Shown: piece after piece, positions 8,416 to 16,341 of the stretch | Layout: each line of letters starts with the position of its first letter | Numbering within the stretch: position 1 is the first letter of the stretch | From: Paenibacillaceae bacterium ZCTH02-B3 | GTDB lineage: Bacteria; Bacillota; Bacilli; Paenibacillales; Paenibacillaceae | NCBI GenBank assembly: GCA_002159065.1 | Contig: LZRV01000135.1 | Location: forward strand, 1-49,257 | DNA: 49,257 nt | Direction: 5' to 3' | Translations under genes and position numbers: made by a program | Notes under the pieces: generated by a model | The model's database searches: none | The model's input: the letters and a program-made list of their open reading frames with translations, nothing else | What the model was told of the DNA's origin: nothing

Positions 8416-8463
8416 CCGCCACGGGCATATCCGACAATAAATTGGCGGAACGGGCTTTTTTTT
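8416..8463 (+). terminator. Possible terminator after the MMPL gene
   Basis: CCGCCA (8416-8421) pairs with TGGCGG (8443-8448) across a 21-nt loop, and eight T residues follow at 8456-8463. The stem is short and the T-run starts 7 nt after it, so this is a weak call. Confidence 0.3.
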
Positions 8464-8554
8464 CCTGGCGGTCCGTGCTATTCTAGACGGTAGCGGAGAA
8501 ACGGATGGTTCCGAAAATTTGAAGGTGATGACGGATCAGAAGGTGATGGATGGG

Positions 8555-9553
8555 ATGGAAGCCAAGGCGATCAAAGGCATTTATCAGGGAGAGCAGGCGA
8601 TCTGGCTGCGGTTCGGGCGGTACGAGGCGGCGGTGCTGCCGGAACGGGGAGCCAACCTCATCGCGTTCCGCGACCGGGAAAGCAATTTCCGTTTCCTGCG
8701 CGAACCGGCTCCGGAGGAAATGGACGCGTTCCGCGAGAACCCTTCGGTGTACGGCATTCCGATCCTGTTTCCGCCGAACCGGTACGAGGACGGCCTGCTG
8801 AGGTGGGACGGCGAAGTGTACCGGATGCCCGTCAACGAGACGGAGCGGAACAACCGGCTGCACGGATTTCTTCACGCCATCCCCTGGGAGACGGACGGCT
8901 ACGGAGCGGAACCCTGCGAGAGCTGGGCGGCGCTGTCCGTGACCGTCGACGAATCCCACCCGGTCTACCGCCATTTCCCGTTCCGGTTCACCATCCGGCT
9001 TCGCTATTCTCTGAGCAAGAACGGCCTGGTGCACCACGTGCTCGTGCGCAACGACGGCGATCGCAGGATGCCCTTGCTGCTCGGATTCCACACCGCCGTC
9101 AACGCGCCCTTCGCGCCGGGCAGCACGCCCGCCGACATGCGGATCAGGCTGACCATCGGCGAGCGGTGGGAGCTGTCCGACCGCATGCTGCCCACCGGCC
9201 GCAGGCTGCCGCTGTCGCCGGAAGAGGAGAAAATGCGGGACGGCACGGGCTCGCCGTATTTCGCGCCGCTGGACCACCACTATACGGCGGCGCCGCAGCA
9301 GGGCCGCAACCGCATGGAGCTGCGCGACATGCGCCGCGGTCTGACGCTGGTCTACGACGTGGGCACTTCGTTCCGCCAGTGGATGCTCTGGAACAAGGAC
9401 GCCGCCAGCGGCTTCTTCTGTCCCGAACCGCAGACGAACCTGATCAATGCGCCCAACATGGATCTGCCGGCGGAGGAAATCGGCCTCTTCGGCCTCGAGC
9501 CGGGCGAAATCTGGGAAGAGACGAGCCGGCTGTATCTGATTCGCGGCGTATAA
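8555..9553 (+). CDS. Aldose 1-epimerase family protein
   Basis: A 332-aa protein of the galactose-mutarotase fold. Segments such as PERGANLIAFRDRESN, NRLHGFLHAIPWE (candidate catalytic His), LLLGFHTAVNAPF and FFCPEPQTNLINAPN (the Glu/Asn near the C-terminus where the catalytic base is found) match aldose 1-epimerase homologues of the YphB type. It probably interconverts anomers of a free sugar or modified sugar in the cytoplasm; the substrate is not evident. Starts at TTG 8519 and ATG 8528 are also possible. ATG 8555 was chosen because AGGTG ends 9 nt before it. A hairpin at 9635-9659 ends the transcript. Confidence 0.78.
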   Translation: MEAKAIKGIYQGEQAIWLRFGRYEAAVLPERGANLIAFRDRESNFRFLREPAPEEMDAFRENPSVYGIPILFPPNRYEDGLLRWDGEVYRMPVNETERNNRLHGFLHAIPWETDGYGAEPCESWAALSVTVDESHPVYRHFPFRFTIRLRYSLSKNGLVHHVLVRNDGDRRMPLLLGFHTAVNAPFAPGSTPADMRIRLTIGERWELSDRMLPTGRRLPLSPEEEKMRDGTGSPYFAPLDHHYTAAPQQGRNRMELRDMRRGLTLVYDVGTSFRQWMLWNKDAASGFFCPEPQTNLINAPNMDLPAEEIGLFGLEPGEIWEETSRLYLIRGV

Positions 9554-9634
9554 AGCGACTGATAATATTTCTCAGTCCGGGGCATACTGAGTCTGGCAGG
9601 AGATGGCCGGATGCGGACGGCCCCGGCAAAAGGG

Positions 9635-9662
9635 GAAGCGGACCGGTCCGGTCCGCTTCTTT
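9635..9662. terminator. Terminator hairpin between convergent genes
   Basis: A 10-bp stem GAAGCGGACC / GGTCCGCTTC (9635-9644 with 9650-9659), 5-nt loop, followed by TTTC. It separates the aldose epimerase gene (+) from the DUF1540 gene (-). The T-tract is short on either strand. Confidence 0.6.
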
Positions 9663-9677
9663 CATGACAGCCTTCCT

Positions 9678-9830
9678 TCAGACTTTCGGTTCGAACGTTT
9701 TGCAATCGGTCTCTTCCGAGCGCCGCGCCGGCTCCTTCCGGCTGACCACATAGATGGCGGAAGCGGCGCACTTGTTGCCGGCGGCCCAGTATTTGCAGGA
9801 ATTGACTTCGCACAGCACGTCCTTGGCCAT
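9678..9830 (-). CDS. DUF1540 small cysteine protein
   Basis: A 50-aa protein beginning MAKDVLCEVNSCKYWAAGNK and ending ETDCKTFEPKV. The pattern CxxxxC...C...DCxTF is the DUF1540 signature, a small Firmicutes family that probably binds metal through its four cysteines. Its function is unknown, although some members are found in sporulating species. GGAGGG lies 10 nt before the ATG, and an in-frame GTG three codons upstream is the only alternative start. At 51 codons it is easily missed by automated gene calling. An intrinsic-terminator-like hairpin reading the other way sits 67 nt upstream of its start. Confidence 0.8.
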   Translation of the reverse strand: MAKDVLCEVNSCKYWAAGNKCAASAIYVVSRKEPARRSEETDCKTFEPKV

Positions 9831-9896
9831 CGCGTTCACCCCCTCCATTTAGGATGGGAGGGACGATGGCGGTTCATTCGCGTCAAATCCTTTCAT

Positions 9897-9925
9897 GCGC
9901 GGACCCCCTGTCCGCGCTTTCTTTT
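9897..9925 (+). terminator. Orphan plus-strand terminator-like hairpin
   Basis: GCGCGGAC (9897-9904), loop CCCCT, GTCCGCGC (9910-9917), then TTTCTTTTT. It is a textbook intrinsic terminator on the plus strand, but no plus-strand gene ends here: DUF1540 starts on the minus strand at 9830 and the ytrA-like operon starts downstream. Confidence 0.6.
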
Positions 9926-9938
9926 TGATTGAGCCCCT

Positions 9939-9966
9939 TTTCAAAATGGGTCCGCATCTGTATAAT
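9939..9966 (+). promoter_or_regulatory. Promoter of the GntR-ABC transporter operon
   Basis: TTTCAA (9939-9944), 16-nt spacer, consensus TATAAT (9961-9966). The next bases form the operator at 9967-9989. The leader to the GntR start is about 170 nt. Confidence 0.6.
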
Positions 9967-9989
9967 GTGTACTAGGTGTAATAATACAG
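9967..9989 (+). promoter_or_regulatory. YtrA-type operator overlapping the transcription start
   Basis: GTGTACTA (9967-9974) and TAATACAG (9982-9989) form an imperfect dyad (6 of 8 positions complementary) directly after the -10. It resembles YtrA-family GntR half-sites (TGTA-TA) and suits repression of the operon by its own first gene product. Confidence 0.5.
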
Positions 9990-10143
9990 TAAAGACAATT
10001 GCCGGCCGCCTGGCATATGGCAACCGGGCTCGGGCGGAGCGGGCAAAATACGTATCGGACGGGGCCGGCTCCCGTTCCCGATGCGGCCGGACGCCCGCCA
10101 GTCCCGGCTCCCTGGCGGAATGAGAGGAGGCATGCGAAATGCC

Positions 10144-10563
10144 ATGATCCGCATCGACGAAAAAAGCATGCTGCCGATCTATGAGCAGATCGTGCACCGC
10201 ATCAAGGAGCTCATTTCGAGGGGGGTGCTGCAGCCGGAGGAGAAAATGCCCTCGGTGCGCGAGCTGGCCTCCCGTCTGCTCGTCAACCCCAACACGGTGG
10301 CCAAGGCGTATCAGGAACTGGAGCGCCAGGGCGTCATCGTGTCCGTGCGGGGCAAGGGCGTGTTCGTGGCCAAACCGGCGTCTTCTCCCGGCATGCTGCA
10401 GGAACGGCTCTCCCGCCTGCGGGCGGATCTGGGAAGGTTGATGGTGGAAGCGCATCACCTGGGGGTGAGCCGCGAGCAGGTGACGGCGTGGGTGGAAGAA
10501 GAAATCGGACGCTACTGGAGGGATGGAAATGCTGGCGGTTCGTCACCTTCACAAATCGATTGA
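10144..10563 (+). CDS. GntR family transcriptional regulator, YtrA subfamily
   Basis: A 139-aa protein with an N-terminal winged helix-turn-helix (LPIYEQIVHRIKELISRGVL, then KMPSVRELASRLLVNPNTVA and QGVIVSVRGKGVFV) and only a short helical C-terminal tail. This is the layout of the YtrA subfamily, whose members repress linked ABC transporter operons and often respond to cell-envelope antibiotics. AGGAGG at 10125-10130 is 13 nt from ATG 10144; ATG 10132 is too close and ATG 10120 precedes it, so the exact start is uncertain. The end overlaps the ABC ATPase gene by 35 bp, indicating a tight operon. A dyad at 9967-9989 fits autorepression. Confidence 0.88.
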   Translation: MIRIDEKSMLPIYEQIVHRIKELISRGVLQPEEKMPSVRELASRLLVNPNTVAKAYQELERQGVIVSVRGKGVFVAKPASSPGMLQERLSRLRADLGRLMVEAHHLGVSREQVTAWVEEEIGRYWRDGNAGGSSPSQID

Positions 10564-11416
10564 GCGCCAGCCGGTGCTGAAGGACGTATCGTTCGAACTG
10601 CGTCCGGGAATGGTGGCCGGGCTCATCGGCCGCAACGGGGCGGGCAAGACGACGCTGCTCAAGACGATGGCCGGCGTTTACGATCCGGACGCGGGCGATG
10701 TGCTGCTGGAGGGCGAATCCGTGCACCGGCGGCCGGAGATCAAGCGGGAAATCGTCTTTCTGCCGGACAATCCGGAGGCGCTGTTCGGTTACACTCCCGA
10801 GGAATGCGCGCGGCTGTACGCCCTCGTCTATCCGAGGTTCGACCGGGCGGCGTTTGACGAGATGATCCGCCGGTTCGGCTTGCCGGCCAACCGGAAAATC
10901 CGCCAGCTGTCCCGCGGCATGAAGATGCTGGCCAGCATCTCGCTGGGCATCGCCACGCGCGCCTCTTATGTGTTGCTCGACGAGCCGACGAACGGCATCG
11001 ACCCCATTGCCAAACAGCAGGTGCTGACCCTCCTGGTGGAGGCCGTGTCGGAGGGGGTGACGCTGCTCATCGCCTCCCATGCCATGGGGGATCTCGAGCG
11101 GCTTTCCGACATGATCCTGATGATTCGTCAGGGTGAAGTGGAGATCCACGAAATCGCGGACCCTTCCCGGGGAGAGGCGGTCAAGCTGCAGGTCGTGTTC
11201 GACGGAGAAGCGCCCGCCGCGTGGCTGGCCAGCCCGCAGGTCATGGTGCTGGAACACGTCGGCCGCGTGTACACGCTGCTCGTCAGCCGCGAAGAAGGCG
11301 ACGCGAAACTCGAAGAGCTGCGGCGCATGAATCCGCTGGTGCTGGAAGAGCTGCCGCTCGCGCTGGAAGACTTGTTCATGTGGAAACATGGAGGTCGGAG
11401 CGATGAAGATCGATAG
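10529..11416 (+). CDS. ABC transporter ATP-binding protein (YtrB-like)
   Basis: A 295-aa ATPase with Walker A (GRNGAGKTTLLKTM), signature (LSRGMKMLASIS) and Walker B with catalytic Glu (YVLLDEPTNGID), then the switch His in IASHAMGDLERLSD. It is the nucleotide-binding half of an exporter of the YtrB/BcrA type, pairing with the membrane protein encoded next. The signature LSRGM deviates from LSGGQ, as is common in this subgroup. The last 80 residues form an accessory domain. The ATG at 10529 has GGAGGG 6 nt before it, whereas ATG 10523 directly abuts that site. The gene overlaps its neighbours on both sides. Confidence 0.9.
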   Translation: MLAVRHLHKSIERQPVLKDVSFELRPGMVAGLIGRNGAGKTTLLKTMAGVYDPDAGDVLLEGESVHRRPEIKREIVFLPDNPEALFGYTPEECARLYALVYPRFDRAAFDEMIRRFGLPANRKIRQLSRGMKMLASISLGIATRASYVLLDEPTNGIDPIAKQQVLTLLVEAVSEGVTLLIASHAMGDLERLSDMILMIRQGEVEIHEIADPSRGEAVKLQVVFDGEAPAAWLASPQVMVLEHVGRVYTLLVSREEGDAKLEELRRMNPLVLEELPLALEDLFMWKHGGRSDEDR

Positions 11417-12392
11417 GGCGCTGTGGAAAAGGGAATACGAGCAAGCCAAGTGGCTGGTCTGGATCACGCCGCTGGCCCATTTCCTGGCGCTGGGCGGCAA
11501 CCGGCTGAACGACTGGTACCTGGACAGACCGGATCGCATCCAGACCCGGCTGAACGGAATCCACAGCTATTTGGACGCCTACGAATACGGCGAAATGGAA
11601 CTGATGGCCCGGATCGGCCTCATGATCGTGCTGTTTGTGCTCGCCCTTGTCCAGATCGGGGCGGAGCGCCGAAACGGCGGGCAGGAATTCCTGTTTTCCC
11701 TGCCTTGTTCGCGAACGCGCATCTATTGGACCAAATGGTTGTTCGGCATCGGTCTGCTTACCGGTTCGCTGGTGCTCAATACCGCGCTGGACATGGCCAT
11801 CGTGCTGGGGTCGCCGATCGCGGAACATTTCCGCCTGTGGTACCATCTGGACCAGTTCTTCTTCGCCTGGCTGTCCCTGGCCGCCGTGTATTCCATCTTC
11901 CTGTTTGTCGGCACGGTCAGCGGGAGCCTCGCGTCGCAGGCGGTGTTCGCCCTCTTGGCGCCTGTGCTGCCGTTTCTGATCGCGCTTTTGGTCCGGATCG
12001 CCGTTACCATTCACAACGACAGCGTTTTTCAGCTTCCGGAAGCCGATTTCGTTCTGCTTTTTCCCGTCCGTTACGACTACCCGGAAATTCTCGCCGCTGG
12101 ACCGTTCCCTTGGGTCTTCATGGCGGCGGTATTCGCGGTGTCCTCCGCCGGCGGCATGATCGCCTATGGGCGCACCCGCGCGGAAAACAACGGCAAGCTG
12201 GTGGTGTTTCCGCTGTGGGAACGCATCCTGCAGGCCGGGTTCGTGTGCTGCAGCGCGCTGGCGGGGGGAACGTTCACCTACGGTTTTTTCAACGCATCGT
12301 CGATTATTCTCTATTACGTCGGATTGGCGCTCGGCGCCGCGGTCAGCGCCTGGGTCATTCGCCGGCTCCTCAAGCTTCGCCTGAAAATCTAG
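11403..12392 (+). CDS. ABC transporter permease of the YtrA-type operon
   Basis: A 329-aa polytopic membrane protein. It starts MKIDRALWKREYEQAKWLVW and has about eight hydrophobic helices, including LMIVLFVLALVQIGA, WLFGIGLLTGSLVLNTALDM, FVGTVSGSLASQAVFALLAP, VFMAAVFAVSSAGGMIAYG and the C-terminal YYVGLALGAAVSAWVIRRLL. The segment RRNGGQEFLFSLPCSRTRIY is the cytoplasmic loop that contacts the ATPase in ABC-2-type permeases. With the preceding ATPase it forms an exporter; the substrate is unknown, and related YtrB systems respond to cell-wall antibiotics. The start overlaps the ATPase gene by 14 bp and has GGAGGT upstream. Confidence 0.82.
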   Translation: MKIDRALWKREYEQAKWLVWITPLAHFLALGGNRLNDWYLDRPDRIQTRLNGIHSYLDAYEYGEMELMARIGLMIVLFVLALVQIGAERRNGGQEFLFSLPCSRTRIYWTKWLFGIGLLTGSLVLNTALDMAIVLGSPIAEHFRLWYHLDQFFFAWLSLAAVYSIFLFVGTVSGSLASQAVFALLAPVLPFLIALLVRIAVTIHNDSVFQLPEADFVLLFPVRYDYPEILAAGPFPWVFMAAVFAVSSAGGMIAYGRTRAENNGKLVVFPLWERILQAGFVCCSALAGGTFTYGFFNASSIILYYVGLALGAAVSAWVIRRLLKLRLKI

Positions 12393-12495
12393 CCAAAAAC
12401 TTCCGACGGAAGTCTCTTTCGGCCCCCGAACCGGTATGATAAGCTATCGAAGGCGGCAGATAAAATGACAAGGATCGGGGTGGGAGGAGAAGTCC

Positions 12496-14379
12496 ATGGA
12501 CATTGCGGGGAACCTGTCCGGCAAATTGGCCAGCATCCGCGCGATGCTGTTTTTTTCCGTGCTTCTCCTGCTCAAGGGCTGGTTCGCCTGGATCGTCGTC
12601 TTCGACCGGGTGCCGCCCTGGGGGGTTGTGCTGAAAGAACTTCCGTTTGTGCTGGCGGTGTTCTGTCTCATCGAGTGGTTCGCCGGCCGGCGGAAAACGC
12701 TGTGGTATCTGCTCGGGAACCTGTTTTTGACGGGCATCTTTTTCAGCGTCGCGGTCTACTACCGGTATTACGGCATCATCGCCACCTACCGTTCCCTGGA
12801 CCAGGTCAACCAGGTGACGGCGGTGCGCAACAGCGTGTTTTCCCTCCTGAACCCGGAATACGTGCTCGTATTCACCGACATTGTGGTGATCGGGGCGCTG
12901 CTCCTGTGGCGGAAGGGAAAGCTGGCCTGGTTCCAGCCTGCCGCGCGCCGGGCAAGCAGAAGGGCGATCGCCGCGGTGTTCGCGGTTTCGGTGGGGCTGT
13001 GCCTGATGCACATTTTGCCCAACCGGGCCAGCATGAACGAACTCGTCAAAGCGGAAGGCATGGGCATTCTGAATTACGAGGCCTACGCGCTGTTCGCGGA
13101 TCCGCCGGCCGTCGCGGCGATGAGGGAGGCGCCTGAGGAAGCGAAGCTGACGCAGGAGGCCGTGGACGCGCTGAAGGGCTGGACGGAACCGGCCGTCCGG
13201 CTTTACCGCGGCCTGGCGGCCGGCCGCAACGTGATCGTCGTGCAGCTCGAGTCGCTGCAAAATTTCCCGATCGGTCTGGAAGTGAACGGGGAGGAAGTCA
13301 CGCCGGTCCTGAACCGGCTGGCCAGGGAGCATTTCTATTTTCCCCGCTTCTACCAGCAGGTGGGGCAGGGCAGCACGTCGGACGCCGAATTCGTCGCGAA
13401 CACGTCCCTGTACATCCCGCCGGACGCGGCGGCCGCCGACGCCTACGCGCGGAAGCGCCTGCCCGGCCTGCCCCGGCTCCTGTCGGAGGCGGGCTACGAC
13501 ACGGTCACGTTCCACACCAACGTGGTGGAATTCTGGAACCGGGGCGAGCTGTACCCGGCCCTCGGTTTCGACCGCTACTATGACAAGGAGTTTTTCGGGG
13601 ATGAGGACAAGGTGTTCTTCGGCGCGTCGGATGAGGTGCTGTACGCCAAAACCGCCGAAGAGCTGGAGCGCATCCGGCGATCCGGGCGGCCTTTCTACGC
13701 CCAGGTGATTTCCATGACGGCGCACCATCCGTTCACCCTGCCGGAGGAAAAGCACCGGATCACCCTGCCGGAACAGCTGCGGGACACGATGGTGGGCCAT
13801 TACATCCTGGCGCAGAACTACGCCGACTACGCCCTGGGGCTGTTCTTTGCGGAACTCAAGCTGAGGGGCCTGTGGGACAACAGCCTGATCGTCGTCTACG
13901 GGGACCATGTCGGGTTGCCCAAGACTTCCCTGCATGACGGGGAAAGGGAGCTGCTGGAGACGATGACCGGGCGTCCCTACGATTACCGGGACATGCTGAA
14001 CGTTCCGCTTATCATCGCGGCGCCGGGCGCCACCCATCCGGCCGTGTTCAAGCAGGTCGGCGGGCAGGTGGATTTGCTGCCGACCATCGCCAACCTGCTC
14101 GGCCTGTCGCTCGAGGGACAATTGCATTTCGGCCGGGATCTGTTGAACGGCTCCGGCTACAATCTGCTGCCGCAGCGGCATTTCGTGCCGTCCGGGTCGT
14201 TCCTGAACGACCGCGTGCTGTTCATCCCGGGCAGCGGATTCGCCGACGGCGTCCATCTGCCGCTGGCCGGGGACGGCTCCGGAGAGGCGACGGAGGACGA
14301 GTTCAACCGGGCGCTGGAGCTGCAAAGGCTGTCCCATCTTTACGCGCAGCAGCTGCCCGATCTGGAGGAAGGGGAGTGA
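12496..14379 (+). CDS. LTA synthase family protein (membrane phosphoglycerol transferase)
   Basis: A 627-aa protein with an N-terminal five-helix membrane domain (about residues 15-175) and an extracellular sulfatase-fold domain. The nucleophile is T294 in GQGSTSDAEF, matching the catalytic threonine of LtaS (GKTSDSEF). Metal-site residues include E252 in QLESLQNFP and the YGDH motif (about residue 470). LtaS-type enzymes polymerise glycerol-phosphate from phosphatidylglycerol onto a glycolipid anchor. Bacilli carry several paralogs (LtaS, YfnI, YqgS, YvgJ), so the exact member is not assigned. GGAGG precedes the ATG by about 9 nt. The gene is monocistronic and convergent with the CDF exporter. 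Confidence 0.9.
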   Translation: MDIAGNLSGKLASIRAMLFFSVLLLLKGWFAWIVVFDRVPPWGVVLKELPFVLAVFCLIEWFAGRRKTLWYLLGNLFLTGIFFSVAVYYRYYGIIATYRSLDQVNQVTAVRNSVFSLLNPEYVLVFTDIVVIGALLLWRKGKLAWFQPAARRASRRAIAAVFAVSVGLCLMHILPNRASMNELVKAEGMGILNYEAYALFADPPAVAAMREAPEEAKLTQEAVDALKGWTEPAVRLYRGLAAGRNVIVVQLESLQNFPIGLEVNGEEVTPVLNRLAREHFYFPRFYQQVGQGSTSDAEFVANTSLYIPPDAAAADAYARKRLPGLPRLLSEAGYDTVTFHTNVVEFWNRGELYPALGFDRYYDKEFFGDEDKVFFGASDEVLYAKTAEELERIRRSGRPFYAQVISMTAHHPFTLPEEKHRITLPEQLRDTMVGHYILAQNYADYALGLFFAELKLRGLWDNSLIVVYGDHVGLPKTSLHDGERELLETMTGRPYDYRDMLNVPLIIAAPGATHPAVFKQVGGQVDLLPTIANLLGLSLEGQLHFGRDLLNGSGYNLLPQRHFVPSGSFLNDRVLFIPGSGFADGVHLPLAGDGSGEATEDEFNRALELQRLSHLYAQQLPDLEEGE

Positions 14380-14436
14380 AGCCTGCCGGGGGGCGCCGGA
14401 GGAAGCGAAGCGTGGCATGCCGGCGGCCGGCGCCGG

Positions 14437-15339
14437 TCAGGCGTTCTCCTCTCCGTCTTCCCAGGGGTTCAGGTGCACCAGCACTTCGCCCACGTGCGGA
14501 TCATGGTCCATGATCCGCTTTTTGATTTGCCGGCTGATGTCGTGTCCCTGCCGGATCGTGTAGTGGCCGGGGATGCCGACACGCACGTCGACGATGATGT
14601 AATGCCCGTGTTCCCGCGCCCGGATGCGGTCGATGCGGCGGATGTCGTCCAGCTCGGAGATAATCCGCCCGTACTGTTCAAGGACGTGGGGCGGCACGTT
14701 TTTTTCCATCAGGATGTCCGTCGCTTCCCGTCCGAGCTTGTAGGCCAGCCGGAACACCAGCAGCGTGACGATGAGACCGGCCGCGGGGTCCGCGTAGGGA
14801 GCCCAGGCGACGCCCCCCCGGCCGCCCCACAGGGCGATCCCGATGCCGAGCAGCGCGGCGACGGACGAATACACGTCCGCCAGATGGTCGTAGGCGGCGG
14901 CCTGGGCGCTTTTGCTCCGATGGGCTTTGCCGACGCGCATGGTGTAGACGTAGAGCGCCTGCTTCAGCACGAGGGACACGGCGGCGGCGGCGAGCGGCAG
15001 CCAGTTGGCTTCCGCGGGCGGCTCGAAAAAGGCGGCAAACGACTGGTAGCCGATCCACAGCGCGGCCAGAGCCAGCAGGACGGCCACCAGCCCGGCGGCG
15101 ACGACTTCCGCCTTGCCGTGCCCGTACGGATGGTCGGCGTCGGCCGGCTTTTTGGACACGCGGGAGGAGACGAGCGCCGCCAGCGTCGCCACGATGTCGC
15201 CCGCGTTGTTGACCCCGTCGGCGACCAGGACGGGGCTGTGGAACATGAGGCCGACGGTGATTTTCATGACGGAAAGCAGCACATTGCAGAAAAGTCCGAT
15301 GCCGATGGCCGTCACGGACGGAGAATGCGTCCGCGCCAT
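14437..15339 (-). CDS. Cation diffusion facilitator metal exporter, Mn-type site
   Basis: A 300-aa CDF protein with six membrane helices and a C-terminal cytoplasmic ferredoxin-like domain (about 210-300, ending HDPHVGEVLVHLNPWED). The family motif DADHPYGHGKAEVVA lies between helices 2 and 3. By position against YiiP, the transport site reads N-x3-D in helix 2 (ADGVNNAGD) and D-x3-D in helix 5 (YDHLAD). The usual zinc site has His in helix 5; the N/D/D/D set is that described for Mn-exporting CDFs (MntE-like), so Mn2+ efflux is the best guess. The gene has its own promoter at 15552-15580 and a leader of about 205 nt with a terminator-like hairpin. Confidence 0.88.
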   Translation of the reverse strand: MARTHSPSVTAIGIGLFCNVLLSVMKITVGLMFHSPVLVADGVNNAGDIVATLAALVSSRVSKKPADADHPYGHGKAEVVAAGLVAVLLALAALWIGYQSFAAFFEPPAEANWLPLAAAAVSLVLKQALYVYTMRVGKAHRSKSAQAAAYDHLADVYSSVAALLGIGIALWGGRGGVAWAPYADPAAGLIVTLLVFRLAYKLGREATDILMEKNVPPHVLEQYGRIISELDDIRRIDRIRAREHGHYIIVDVRVGIPGHYTIRQGHDISRQIKKRIMDHDPHVGEVLVHLNPWEDGEENA

Positions 15340-15370
15340 AATCCTGCAACCCCCAAAGAAAGTTTGCCGC

Positions 15371-15415
15371 GCACAAAACGAATCGGGCCGTCAGCCCGCC
15401 CGGCTGATGGCCCGA
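15371..15415 (-). terminator. Attenuator-like hairpin in the leader of the CDF exporter gene
   Basis: On the minus strand a 14-bp stem with one A-C mismatch (15402-15415 with 15383-15396) and 5-nt loop is followed by TTCGTTTTG. It lies between the CDF promoter and the CDF start codon, so it would stop transcription before the gene unless disrupted. A short hairpin GACC-TTT-GGTC immediately precedes and shares bases with it. Confidence 0.55.
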
Positions 15416-15551
15416 CCAAAGGTCTGCTCCCGTATGCGTCTTTCGGCGGAAAAAATTCGCATCCCCATTCACCGCTTCGTTTCGGCGCTTCAGCCGCGCG
15501 CGCGTCCCGCCGTCGCGCCCGCCGCGGCGGACCCGGCACGGCTGCAGCGCC

Positions 15552-15580
15552 ATTTTATCATACATTTTCCAATGATACAA
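15552..15580 (-). promoter_or_regulatory. Promoter of the CDF exporter gene
   Basis: Minus strand TTGTAT (15575-15580), 17-nt spacer, TAAAAT (15552-15557). Transcription would start near 15545, giving a leader of about 205 nt with no convincing ORF. I see no gene between 15340 and 15657. Confidence 0.6.
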
Positions 15581-15657
15581 ATCCCCGGCAGAGAAAGGGG
15601 ACGGCAAGGCTTCGGATTGCCGGGGGTTGCGGGGCGGTTTTTTCTGGTATAATGGAA

Positions 15658-16341
15658 TCACGTTCCGGACGGAGGGTCCGTCCGGCCGCCGTCCTGCGCC
15701 CTGGCCCGCTCGCGTTCGGCGATCTTGCGGAACGCGTCGAGGAACCCTTCCGGCGGATAGGCGCCGGACAGCGCGTAGCGTCCGTTCAGCACGAAAAACG
15801 GCACGCCGGTCACGCCCATCGCCCGGGCCGCCTCCAGATCCGCCTCCACTTCGGACGTTCCTTCCCCGTCCTCCAGCCGCTCGCGGAGGTCGTCCGGATC
15901 GAACCCGAGGTTTTTGGCGATTTCCAATAGCGTGTCCAGCGATCCGATGTCGCGCCCGTACTCGAAATAGGCGGTCTGCACGGCGTCGATCCAGTCCCCG
16001 CGCCGGCCGTCCGGCAGCAGGGCGGTGATCCGGTGGGACAACAGGGTGTTCGGCATGCGGGCCACCCGTTCAAAGCGGAACGTCAAGCCGGCGGCGGCTC
16101 CGGCTTCCGTCACCCGCCGCAGCATGGCATCCACCATGGAGGAGGAGCCGAATTTAGCCGTCATGCTCTCCCGAAACGGCAGCCCTTCCGGCGGCACGGT
16201 GGGGTCGAGCAGAAACGCGTGGAAATCCACGTCCAGGGGTTCGGCGGCGCCTTTGGACCATTCGGCCAGCGCCGTTTCCAGATTCTTTTTGCCGATGCGG
16301 CACCAGGGACAGACCATGTCCGAGTAAATGTCGATTCGCAT
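15658..16341 (-). CDS. DsbA-family oxidoreductase, FrnE-like
   Basis: A 227-aa cytoplasmic thioredoxin-fold protein starting MRIDIYSDMVCPWCRIGKKN, with the active-site CPWC at residues 11-14. The cis-proline loop appears as GVTGVPFFVLNGRYALSGAY. The inserted helical domain includes ARMPNTLLSHRITALLPDG, as in FrnE/2-hydroxychromene-2-carboxylate isomerase-like DsbA proteins. No signal peptide is present, so it works in the cytoplasm, where FrnE proteins act as disulfide isomerases linked to oxidative stress. It is divergent from an aldo/keto reductase, and a thioredoxin gene lies 1.6 kb away. A weak stem at 15602-15622 may end the transcript. Confidence 0.88.
   Translation of the reverse strand: MRIDIYSDMVCPWCRIGKKNLETALAEWSKGAAEPLDVDFHAFLLDPTVPPEGLPFRESMTAKFGSSSMVDAMLRRVTEAGAAAGLTFRFERVARMPNTLLSHRITALLPDGRRGDWIDAVQTAYFEYGRDIGSLDTLLEIAKNLGFDPDDLRERLEDGEGTSEVEADLEAARAMGVTGVPFFVLNGRYALSGAYPPEGFLDAFRKIAERERARAQDGGRTDPPSGT

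Noticed and set aside
12393..12420. ACTTCC-GAC-GGAAGT as terminator of the ABC operon
   Set aside because: Only 6 bp with a 3-nt loop and a mixed CTCTTTC tail; too weak to list.
12370..14418. A 682-codon minus-strand frame opposite the LTA synthase gene
   Set aside because: Antisense frame of a protein with clear catalytic motifs; no ribosome site.
15340..15545. Assignment of the CDF leader to the yybP-ykoY Mn riboswitch
   Set aside because: GACCTTT is present, but the paired 5' GGGGAGTAG-type element and the usual internal loops are not; only the general layout fits.
15627..15653. A plus-strand promoter-like TTGCGG and TATAAT at the end of the frnE-like gene
   Set aside because: The spacer is only 15 nt and it would drive antisense transcription into the frnE-like gene with no plus-strand gene to serve.
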